34,680 nucleotides of DNA from Bacteroidales bacterium (GTDB taxonomy: Bacteria > Bacteroidota > Bacteroidia > Bacteroidales > UBA1402): contig JAAYBL010000111.1 in assembly GCA_012718945.1 (NCBI GenBank), positions 1-34,680 on the forward strand. Reading direction: 5' to 3'. A program made the translations under genes and the position numbers. Below the pieces are notes generated by a model. That model was not told the DNA's origin, ran no database searches, and worked only from the letters and a program-made list of their open reading frames with translations. Below, one piece after another: positions 16,411 to 22,482 of this stretch. The number at the start of each line of letters is the position of its first letter. The stretch's first letter is position 1.

Positions 16411-16971
16411 TTACCAATGGCTGGAAATTGTGAATGTGACAAATGCTGCGTTTGTTGTAAATGCTTTTAGCTTGGATAGGTTGTTCGGATCAAGCATCCA
16501 GGTATAGGTTAGGTTATAACCATCAGTAGGTCCATTACCAGTATAACAACTTCTTATGTTATAAATAATGCGTTTATTTACGTTAGGTTGTAAGGTGATT
16601 TCAGGGTCAACACTGCCAAATGTGCCCGAGCCTGTTGTGCATGGTGAAGCATATAATTTTAGCAAGGTACCATCGGGGGCTTTGCCAGTGGTAATTGCAG
16701 CTTCAACCTTTCTTTTTCCGCCTTGATCGACAATAGATGTTAATTTTAGGTAAGAATCACTATTTGGTGAATTGGACAGGTCTCCACCTGCAACGGTGGC
16801 ATTCATATATACTGTAATAGGAGTGGAAGGGGTAATCTTTATTACACTTGCTTCAGAAACTCTAATTTTAAAGGAGTTGTATGCATATACCGTTTGTGCA
16901 TTTGCTGTCACAGCAAATGCTGAAAGTTGGATTATAAACAGAAAGTGCGATAGCAGTCGTTGGTAGTTCAT
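16411..16971 (-). CDS. Secreted pilin-like subunit, CxSG/DGY family (subunit 2)
   Basis: 186 residues with a signal peptide (MNYQRLLSHFLFIIQLSAFA...) ending at NAQ-T. The mature start TVYAYNSFKIRVSEASVIKI has the alternating hydrophobic pattern seen in the paralogs. The family motifs are YLKLTSIV, APDGTLLKLYASPC and the signature SCYTGNGPTDGYNLTYTW, followed by FVTFTISSHW. Two mature cysteines (in ASPC and SCYTG) could form a disulfide, unlike subunit 4. It is preceded by the best-formed promoter in the block and followed by about 200 bp without a gene, so it may be transcribed alone. Confidence 0.82.
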   Translation of the reverse strand: MNYQRLLSHFLFIIQLSAFAVTANAQTVYAYNSFKIRVSEASVIKITPSTPITVYMNATVAGGDLSNSPNSDSYLKLTSIVDQGGKRKVEAAITTGKAPDGTLLKLYASPCTTGSGTFGSVDPEITLQPNVNKRIIYNIRSCYTGNGPTDGYNLTYTWMLDPNNLSKLKAFTTNAAFVTFTISSHW

Positions 16972-17006
16972 TGCTTTTTTGCCTTCAACCCTAAGTTAGT
17001 TAAAGG

Positions 17007-17039
17007 CAAATATAGACAATATTTAAAAGAATGCACAAA
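17007..17039 (-). promoter_or_regulatory. Complete Bacteroidota promoter of subunit 2
   Basis: On the minus strand TTTG (17039-17036) is followed after 21 bp by TATATTTG (17014-17007), which fits the TTTG-N19-21-TAnnTTTG consensus. The ATG at 16971 is 35 bp downstream of the -7 element. A second TATATTTG (17058-17065) lacks a -33 partner. Confidence 0.75.
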
Positions 17040-17115
17040 GGGGCCACAACTTATCATCAAATATACCTATTATGGTATGGATGGTAAGCTGTGGAGTTTC
17101 TTTATCCAATAATGA

Positions 17116-17694
17116 TTAATAGCTTTCCGGGTTTGAGCTTACAGTGAAAGTGACGGTGATGCTTTTACCTTGCAATGATTTGTATGCCTGTCGTTTGGCT
17201 GGCATCTCACATGCATACTCCAATCCATAGCCATCTTCAGGCTTTTTACCACTGGTACAGGTTGTAATTTCACGAATAACGGCTACATCTGCGTTACCAA
17301 GTACCACAGAGGAAGTAATAGCTCCCGGATACCCTTTGAAATTACTACTAGGCTCTCCAATATTTAATTTTAATGTCGTTTCATCTGGTAAGGAACCCGA
17401 TGTCAAAGCTGCTGTAATTGTACGTGAACCCTTGTTCAAAGCAATAGAAGAAAGTATTATTCTAGAAGAGTTGGTGTATAAGGTCGTTTTAACAAGGCTA
17501 TTGTTTGCCTTTGTTTTCATGCTGATGTACGATGCGGGGTTATCCGTTTTTATTTTCATGGCCTCTGTAAACCGTGTACTGGAAGCGAAGGATGCCATTT
17601 GCCCCATAATGAATACCTGGCCCTGACCCAATGCGCTGGTGGCAATGAGAAGGAGCAACAAGCTCAGGAGGTAGGAGTGGCGTTTCGTTTTCAT
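17116..17694 (-). CDS. Secreted pilin-like subunit, CxSG/DGY family (subunit 1)
   Basis: 192 residues from the ATG at 17694, giving signal peptide MKTKRHSYLLSLLLLLIATS... cleaved before Gln. A start at 17733 is possible but adds a polar stretch ahead of it. This is the most divergent CxSG member. It has SRIILSSIA in place of TRLRISS, then LPDETTLKLNIGEPS, and the signature TTCTSGKKPEDGYGLEYAC with a second Cys and last strand SITVTFTVSS. Its N-terminal part (residues 22-75) is unlike the others. No perfect -7 element was found upstream; TATGTTTA at 17742-17749 on the minus strand is a near match. It is the first gene of the minus-strand block. Confidence 0.8.
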   Translation of the reverse strand: MKTKRHSYLLSLLLLLIATSALGQGQVFIMGQMASFASSTRFTEAMKIKTDNPASYISMKTKANNSLVKTTLYTNSSRIILSSIALNKGSRTITAALTSGSLPDETTLKLNIGEPSSNFKGYPGAITSSVVLGNADVAVIREITTCTSGKKPEDGYGLEYACEMPAKRQAYKSLQGKSITVTFTVSSNPESY

Positions 17695-17749
17695 AACACA
17701 GGTGGCTGGAAGCTTGGTTGTGATGTCTTCCAATCACACTGTAAACATA

Positions 17750-17980
17750 CCAAAAGGGCTCTGGGGACCTTATAGGGGGTTCTACCAATGGATGCCCTGA
17801 AACCCTAAAAGGCATGTAGGGACATGGTTGACAAAAGCGTAGGGAAAAACGAAGGCGTGTGGGGGAAAGACTACAAGAAAGCTTGATGTGGTGTTCTTAG
17901 ATCAATCCAACGTTGGCTCAATACTCAAAATCCGTCAAGAGGTGAAAAAACATGTTAAAGAACATACTTTTTTGCAAAAA
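17750..17980. other. Gene-free intergenic stretch
   Basis: About 270 bp between subunit 1 and the promoter at 17984 carry no convincing ORF, repeat or hairpin. The stretch is the divergent boundary between the minus-strand fibre block and the plus-strand genes. A short G-rich part (about 17755-17790) is unremarkable. Confidence 0.5.
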
Positions 17981-17983
17981 GGC

Positions 17984-18014
17984 TTGCTGGTTAATAATCC
18001 AGCCCGTATCTTTG
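17984..18014 (+). promoter_or_regulatory. Promoter of a short transcription unit
   Basis: TTG at 17984-17986, 20 bp, then TATCTTTG at 18007-18014: a well-spaced Bacteroidota promoter. The predicted transcript would start near 18020. Confidence 0.7.
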
Positions 18015-18019
18015 TACTG

Positions 18020-18086
18020 TGTTTTTCATGGTATTAGATTTAAGGTAAAGGAAGATTGGTTATCGTGAGATAACCTTCTTTTTTTT
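18020..18086 (+). ncRNA. Candidate small RNA or leader transcript of about 65 nt
   Basis: The unit runs from a good promoter (17984-18014) to a strong intrinsic terminator (18058-18086) and contains no ORF of use. The middle contains CATGGTATTAGATTTAAGG, a string I believe recurs in intergenic regions of other Bacteroidota, although I cannot check that here. A second -7 element (TACATTTG, 18090-18097) right after the terminator could serve the next gene, which would leave this unit free-standing. The alternative is an attenuator controlling that gene. The start point is estimated from promoter geometry. Confidence 0.5.
18058..18086 (+). terminator. Intrinsic terminator of the short unit
   Basis: Perfect stem GGTTATC (18058-18064) / GATAACC (18069-18075) with loop GTGA, followed by TTCTTTTTTTT. 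Confidence 0.85.
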
Positions 18087-18089
18087 ATA

Positions 18090-18097
18090 TACATTTG
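18090..18097 (+). promoter_or_regulatory. Promoter -7 element of the 18123 gene
   Basis: TACATTTG matches TAnnTTTG and lies 25 bp before the ATG at 18123. A -33 element would fall inside the terminator stem and is not recognisable. Confidence 0.45.
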
Positions 18098-18122
18098 CTC
18101 CAAACAAACCCTGTTTGCAGCC

Positions 18123-18767
18123 ATGACAACGCAAGATGTTCATCAAGATGCTTCCCCACGGGAAGGCCAGCAACCGTCTGAATCACCACAATCGGAAAAA
18201 CCTCAAACCAACAACGAGCAACCTGCTGACAAAGGCCCTTCAGCCTTTTCACGCTTTGTCCGTAAACACCCTATTGCAACAGCCATCATCGCCGGCATTC
18301 TCTTAGCTGGTATCGTTTGGTTGTGGAAAGACATAGAAAGCTCTGTGGAGCAAAAGCGCCTCATTAAGGCCGCTAACGAACAACTGCAGACCAATCAGGA
18401 CGCTGCGTTGAAACTGTTGGCCAAGCCTATGGTGTGGAGCATCAGGGCCGAATGGATGCGCGGCAATAAGGAGCAGGTTGAGCTGATGCTGGTTGATGTC
18501 ATCAAAGGTTCAGACTTATTGTACTTGCACTTCCTGGATATGAGCGGCAAGGTCATCGTATCGACCGATAAACGTTTGGAAGGGCTGCCTTTGGAAGATG
18601 CTGCCGTGAATGCCGTATTAGGTACAGATACAACTTTGGTGTTGCCGAGGGATAAAAAGGCAGAATCCACGGTGCTTGTGGCCCCCGTCATGGGGTACGA
18701 CAGCCGTTTGGGAACGTTGGTGATGGGAGCAGCCCTGCAGCGTTGGGCCGCTGTTGAGGAGAAGTAA
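18123..18767 (+). CDS. Membrane-anchored protein with a Cache/PAS-like extracytoplasmic domain
   Basis: 214 residues. Residues 1-40 are a polar, probably disordered, Gln/Ser/Pro-rich cytoplasmic tail. Residues 51-68 (IATAIIAGILLAGIVWLW) form one membrane helix, and the rest is probably periplasmic. Residues about 75-210 start with a helix and continue with LLYLHFLDMSGKVIVSTDKR, the kind of strand-turn-strand found in Cache/PAS sensor domains (a bound-ligand sensor fold). TTLVLPRDKKAESTVLVAPV and a closing LGTLVMGAALQRW follow. No kinase, cyclase or methyl-accepting domain follows, so it would have to signal through a partner or act as a binding protein. The assignment is by pattern only. Confidence 0.6.
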   Translation: MTTQDVHQDASPREGQQPSESPQSEKPQTNNEQPADKGPSAFSRFVRKHPIATAIIAGILLAGIVWLWKDIESSVEQKRLIKAANEQLQTNQDAALKLLAKPMVWSIRAEWMRGNKEQVELMLVDVIKGSDLLYLHFLDMSGKVIVSTDKRLEGLPLEDAAVNAVLGTDTTLVLPRDKKAESTVLVAPVMGYDSRLGTLVMGAALQRWAAVEEK

Positions 18768-18798
18768 GGCGGCTATGGTACATGTCTGAAACGCAAGC

Positions 18799-18847
18799 TT
18801 CCTATAATTTAGGAAATAATATATATATTTGTCCTAAAATACAGGAA
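18799..18847 (+). promoter_or_regulatory. Two operator-like repeats flanking the -7 element of ATPase 3
   Basis: TTCCTATAATTTAGGAA (18799-18815, perfect 6-bp arms) and GTCCTAAAATACAGGAA (18831-18847, imperfect arms) are 32 bp apart and bracket a consensus -7 element TATATTTG (18824-18831). The second copy ends 5 bp before the ATG. This is the geometry of a repressible, probably autoregulated promoter. Confidence 0.7.
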
Positions 18848-18852
18848 ATAGC

Positions 18853-20157
18853 ATGATGAAAGATGTTATTAAATCGCTTATCGCGCTTAAACAGAGCGAA
18901 ATTCCGTTCAATGTAATTGAGCGCGATATAAAACTGCCGATAGATCGCAAAAAAATAATCACCATCCCTGGTGTGCGTCGTTGTGGCAAATCAACCTTGA
19001 TGGAAATTGCAATAAACACACTGGTCGAAGGTGGTGTGCTTAGAGATAATATCCTTTGGCTGGGTTTTGACGACGAGCGGTTGAAGAATATGACAACTGA
19101 AGAACTGGATATGGTTATCGTTTCCTATATGGAAATGTTTCCAGATATTCCCATCAAAGATGTTTATCTCTTTTTTGATGAGATTCAGCTTATTAAGGAT
19201 TGGGAATACTTTGTATTGCGTGTTTATAAATCATATTGCAAAAACATCTTTGTGTGTGGCAGCAATGCAACAATGCTTTCATCAGCATTGAGTTCGGCAT
19301 TGAGGGGTTACCCGCTCGAATACGAAACATATCCACTTTCATTCAACGAGTATTGTCGTTTTAAAAATGTCACAACAAATAGCTATCTTGAACAAGATAA
19401 AGCAAGGTTGAGAAGGGCCTTTGAATTATATAATGAGGGAAGTGCGTTTCCGGAAGTCGTGTTGACAGCGTCTATATCGGAGCAATTAAAGCTGTTGCAT
19501 GGCTATTTCGACACAATGCTCTTGAAAGATTTGGCAGAGCATTATAACATATCAAATACAAGCGTGGTCAGGTATTTTGTAAAACGTATTTTGGCAAATC
19601 TGACCAAGCCAACATCCATAAATGCCATTTACAAGGATATTAAATCTCAGGGTTTAAAGGTGGGCAAGGATGATTTATACCTATGGGCAAATTACGTGTG
19701 TGATATTTTTCTGTTTAGTAGAATTCCGAAGTATAATCGTTCATTGATAAAGCAACAGCATTCTCTCGATAAGTATTACTGCATTGACAACGGTCTGAGA
19801 GGAGCTGTGCTTATGCCGCAGAGTAATGATAATGGGAAAAAACTGGAGAATACCGTTTTTATGCAATTGAATCGAATAAAACAACCCTCAGATAGTATCA
19901 CTTACTATCAAGATGCCGGCGAATGTGATTTCGTAATTCAGCGTAATGAACGTGTCATTCAACTGATACAGGCCACTTGGGATATGTCTGACGAGAGCAC
20001 GCGTGAAAGAGAGGTTTCAGGTATTCTGGAAGCTTCTCGTGCTACCGGCTGCGATCAACTCTTTATTGTCACAAAAGATGAAGAGGGTATCATTCGCCGG
20101 GAGGGAAAGCAAATATATACGGTGCCGGCCTGGAAATGGTTATTGATGAATAACTGA
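18853..20157 (+). CDS. AAA ATPase with DUF4143-like C-terminus (ATPase 3)
   Basis: 434 residues. Walker A is GVRRCGKST (from G40) and Walker B is VYLFFDEIQLI (D109, E110), so ATP hydrolysis should be intact. The C-terminal half follows the AAA_14-DUF4143 plan, including YYCIDNGLRGAVL. The nuclease-like motif is degenerate: the Asp survives in AGECDFVIQ, but the usual E-x-K is replaced by Gln-Ala-Thr in LIQLIQATW-like context (VIQLIQATW). This is the opposite pattern to ATPase 2, where Walker A is altered and E-x-K kept. Two adjacent ATGs (18853, 18856) are possible starts. Two 32-bp-spaced palindromic repeats lie directly upstream. Confidence 0.9.
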   Translation: MMKDVIKSLIALKQSEIPFNVIERDIKLPIDRKKIITIPGVRRCGKSTLMEIAINTLVEGGVLRDNILWLGFDDERLKNMTTEELDMVIVSYMEMFPDIPIKDVYLFFDEIQLIKDWEYFVLRVYKSYCKNIFVCGSNATMLSSALSSALRGYPLEYETYPLSFNEYCRFKNVTTNSYLEQDKARLRRAFELYNEGSAFPEVVLTASISEQLKLLHGYFDTMLLKDLAEHYNISNTSVVRYFVKRILANLTKPTSINAIYKDIKSQGLKVGKDDLYLWANYVCDIFLFSRIPKYNRSLIKQQHSLDKYYCIDNGLRGAVLMPQSNDNGKKLENTVFMQLNRIKQPSDSITYYQDAGECDFVIQRNERVIQLIQATWDMSDESTREREVSGILEASRATGCDQLFIVTKDEEGIIRREGKQIYTVPAWKWLLMNN

Positions 20158-20180
20158 TTAGCAATGATGATTATTCAAAT

Positions 20181-20211
20181 AAAAAAACGTTCGATGAAAG
20201 TCGAACGTTTT
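20181..20211 (-). terminator. Intrinsic terminator of the tRNA gene, possibly bidirectional
   Basis: Perfect 11-bp stem AAAACGTTCGA (20184-20194) / TCGAACGTTTT (20201-20211) with a 6-nt loop. On the minus strand it is followed by a run of seven Ts, so it ends the tRNA transcript. It could also stop readthrough from ATPase 3 on the plus strand. Confidence 0.85.
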
Positions 20212-20216
20212 GGGGG

Positions 20217-20291
20217 TGGGCCCAACAGGGCTTGAACCTGTGACCCCCTGATTATGAGTCAGGTGCTACTAACCAACTGAGCTATAGGCCC
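20217..20291 (-). tRNA. tRNA with anticodon CAU (elongator Met or Ile2)
   Basis: 75 nt on the minus strand without an encoded CCA. The acceptor stem is GGGCCTA / TGGGCCC with discriminator A, the anticodon arm CCTGA-CTCATAA-TCAGG has anticodon CAT, and the T arm ACAGG-TTCAAGC-CCTGT is standard. A CAU anticodon may be Met or, with a lysidine-modified C34, Ile2; the sequence alone does not settle it. The D arm reads GCTC-AGTTGGTTAG-TAGC, with one extra U compared with the common GAGC 3' strand, so the last pair is a mismatch or a U is bulged. Confidence 0.92.
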
Positions 20292-20407
20292 TTTTCAGTC
20301 GTGGGCAATGGGTGTTCTGCAAGCAGCGTACCATACGCCGGTCTGAAAGCGGGTGCAATATTACGCTTTTTTCCGCAGACGGCCAAGCCTGACCCCGCAA
20401 AACTTCG

Positions 20408-20415
20408 TATCTTTG
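20408..20415 (+). promoter_or_regulatory. Promoter -7 element of the HAD-RibF gene
   Basis: TATCTTTG, a perfect TAnnTTTG match, 49 bp before the ATG at 20465. A GTG at 20417 lies ahead of the likely transcript start, which rules it out as the start codon. The leader holds the repeat TTACACGAAC twice (20423-20432 and 20443-20452). Confidence 0.6.
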
Positions 20416-20464
20416 AGTGCCCTTACACGAACTCAAGGGCCTTTACACGAACCGACAACAGCCC

Positions 20465-22039
20465 ATGATACGACTGAACGGCATCAAAAACATTATTTTC
20501 GACTTTGGCGGCGTGCTGATTGACCTCAACCAGCAAGCCTGTCTCGACGCCTTTGCTGCGCTCGGGGTGCCCCAGGTGGCCGATTACGTGACCCCTTACG
20601 GCCACATCGGTCCTTTCGGACAATTGGAAAACGGCGACATCAGCGTAGAGACATTCAGGGATGAGTTGAGGCGCTTGTTCAGTGCCGATCTGACCGACAC
20701 GCAGATCGATGAGGCCTGGGGTGCCTTTCTGATGCAGATACCGGCCAAAAAGTTGCACATGGTGCATGAGCTGGCCAAAACGTACCGGGTGTTTTTACTG
20801 AGCAACACCAGCCCCATTCACATCCGCAGGCTGCAAGCGTTTGAGGACGCCGGTTATCCCTTACATGAATGCTTTGAGAAACTGTATTTGTCGTACGAGG
20901 TTGGGCTGTCAAAGCCTGGCAAGGCGATTTATGAATATGTATTGAACGATGCTGGACTGAAGCCGGAAGAGACCTTGTTTATCGACGATGGGCCGGCCAA
21001 TTGCGCTTCGGCGGCCGAGCTGGGCATACGCACCTACACACCACAGCCCTTTGAGGATTTTACCACCCAGCTGCTCAGGCCTCAAGCCTGCGTGGCAACC
21101 ATGGGCTTTTTCGACGGAGTACATCAAGGGCACCGATTCCTGATAGAGGAAACCAAGCGGCTGGCTGCCGAACATGGGTTGCCTTCACTTGTGCTTAGTT
21201 TCTGGCCACACCCACGCACGGTGTTGAGGGCCGATTTTTACCCCCAGCTACTGACCGATCAGGACGAGCGGGCAGCCTTGTTGCAAACCACCGGGGTGGA
21301 TTACCTGGACGTGCTGGATTTCGACACAGCCTTAGCAGGGATGTCGGCCAAGCAGTTCATGCAAACGGTTCTCAAAGACGAATGGAACGTGAAAACGCTG
21401 GTGATTGGGTTCGACCATCGCTTTGGCAACAACAGGGCCGACGATTACGCCGCATACAAGGCTTATGGTGAAACCATGGGCATGGAAGTGGTGCAGGCCA
21501 GTCCGTATTATTTGAGTCAGGTTATGGACAAAAAAGCCCTGACACTTGCGGGCCCACATGCCCAGCCGTTCTTGTCCCACCCATCAACGACCACGATCAG
21601 TTCTTCGCTGATTCGTCGTCTTATTCTGGCTGGTGAAATGGAAGCCGCCACGTTGGCGCTGGGACGTCCCTACAGTTTGAGCGGAACAGTCGTGGGCGGT
21701 CATCGTATTGGCAACACGTTGGGTTATCCTACGGCCAATATAGAGCCTTCTTTCCCCAATAAACTGGTGCCAGCCATCGGTATTTATGCGGTCTGGGTAG
21801 ACTTCGAAGGCGCGTCCTACAAGGGCATGCTCAGCATTGGCCGTCGTCCCACCCTGCACACAGACTCTCCCGTTGTGATTGAGGTACACCTATTACATTT
21901 CAGCGGCAACCTTTACGGCAAAACCCTGACGCTACGTTTCATGAAGCGCTTCAGACAGGAGGAACAATTCCCCGATGTCGAAGCGCTGGTGGCTAAACTG
22001 AAGGAAGACGAGCAGTTTGTAGAGGCCTATCTCCACTAG
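20465..22039 (+). CDS. ribF: HAD phosphatase fused to bifunctional riboflavin kinase / FAD synthetase
   Basis: 524 residues. Residues 1-205 are a HAD-IA hydrolase of the YihX-like kind: motif I FDFGGVLID has nucleophile D13 with Gly at +2 instead of Asp, then LLSN (motif II, residues 111-114), K150, and FIDDGPAN (motif IV). From residue 208 the protein is RibF: ATMGFFDGVHQGH (FAD synthetase nucleotide site), SSSLIRRLILAG, then the riboflavin kinase module from about 400 with GHRIGNTLGYPTANI and GMLSIGRRPT. RibF converts riboflavin to FMN and FMN to FAD. A HAD domain in the same chain could act on a flavin-pathway phosphate (FMN or the aminouracil precursor); that is inference. The start is set by the -7 element at 20408. 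Confidence 0.93.
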   Translation: MIRLNGIKNIIFDFGGVLIDLNQQACLDAFAALGVPQVADYVTPYGHIGPFGQLENGDISVETFRDELRRLFSADLTDTQIDEAWGAFLMQIPAKKLHMVHELAKTYRVFLLSNTSPIHIRRLQAFEDAGYPLHECFEKLYLSYEVGLSKPGKAIYEYVLNDAGLKPEETLFIDDGPANCASAAELGIRTYTPQPFEDFTTQLLRPQACVATMGFFDGVHQGHRFLIEETKRLAAEHGLPSLVLSFWPHPRTVLRADFYPQLLTDQDERAALLQTTGVDYLDVLDFDTALAGMSAKQFMQTVLKDEWNVKTLVIGFDHRFGNNRADDYAAYKAYGETMGMEVVQASPYYLSQVMDKKALTLAGPHAQPFLSHPSTTTISSSLIRRLILAGEMEAATLALGRPYSLSGTVVGGHRIGNTLGYPTANIEPSFPNKLVPAIGIYAVWVDFEGASYKGMLSIGRRPTLHTDSPVVIEVHLLHFSGNLYGKTLTLRFMKRFRQEEQFPDVEALVAKLKEDEQFVEAYLH

Positions 22040-22062
22040 TCAATTCCACTGGTTGTATTTAT

Positions 22063-22146
22063 AATAGATATATCTAATAGAATGGCTGATTATTGCCACT
22101 TATATTAGATATATCTATTGTTATGTGCTTGCTTTTAGTATCTTTG
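22063..22146 (+). promoter_or_regulatory. hipBA operator pair and promoter
   Basis: AATAGATATATCTAATA (22063-22079) and its exact reverse complement TATTAGATATATCTATT (22103-22119) each contain the palindrome AGATATATCT and are separated by 23 bp. A TTG at 22118-22120, overlapping the second site, is followed after 18 bp by TATCTTTG (22139-22146). Binding of the HTH antitoxin to these sites would cover the promoter, as expected for autoregulated toxin-antitoxin operons. Confidence 0.8.
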
Positions 22147-22188
22147 TATTGCCATTAGGCAAGCGTTCATTCACCCAAAAATGAGACA

Positions 22189-22482
22189 ATGATGGATTGG
22201 TATGCGTTGAGTGATGTAGCCATAGCGGCAGAAATGGGAAAACGGTTGAAAACGATTCGCTCAAGTAGGCGGTTGACGCAAGGCGAGTTGGCTGAAAGGG
22301 CTGGTGTCAGCGTCTTTACTGTCAGTCAAATAGAATCGGGGAAGAATACCTCAGTGGCTACGTTGTTGGCTCTTTTGAGGGTCTTGAAACTGCTTGAAAA
22401 CGTGGAGACTCTCCTACCCGAACAACCAACCAGCCCACTTAGTGTGTATAACCAACAACGGAAAAAACAGCGCAACAGATGA
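22189..22482 (+). CDS. hipB: HipB-like XRE-family antitoxin
   Basis: 97 residues. A helix-turn-helix of the XRE type covers about residues 12-70: MGKRLKTIRSSRRLTQGELA, then ERAGVSVFTVSQIESGK and a last helix VATLLALLRVLKLL. It should bind the twin palindromes upstream and neutralise the HipA-type kinase encoded next to it. The gene overlaps hipA by 4 bp (ATGA), so translation is coupled. Two adjacent ATGs (22189, 22192) are possible starts. The short polar tail after residue 80 is probably unstructured. Confidence 0.92.
   Translation: MMDWYALSDVAIAAEMGKRLKTIRSSRRLTQGELAERAGVSVFTVSQIESGKNTSVATLLALLRVLKLLENVETLLPEQPTSPLSVYNQQRKKQRNR

Noticed and set aside
9395-17694. Classical Bacteroidales FimA/Mfa fimbrial cluster
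   Set aside because: Those subunits are larger lipoproteins processed by gingipain-type proteases and need no usher. Here the subunits have ordinary signal peptides ending before Gln, and an usher-like barrel is present.
20417-20464. GTG start giving a 16-residue longer HAD-RibF
   Set aside because: It lies two bases after the -7 element and so ahead of the likely transcript start; the ATG at 20465 leads directly into the HAD motif.
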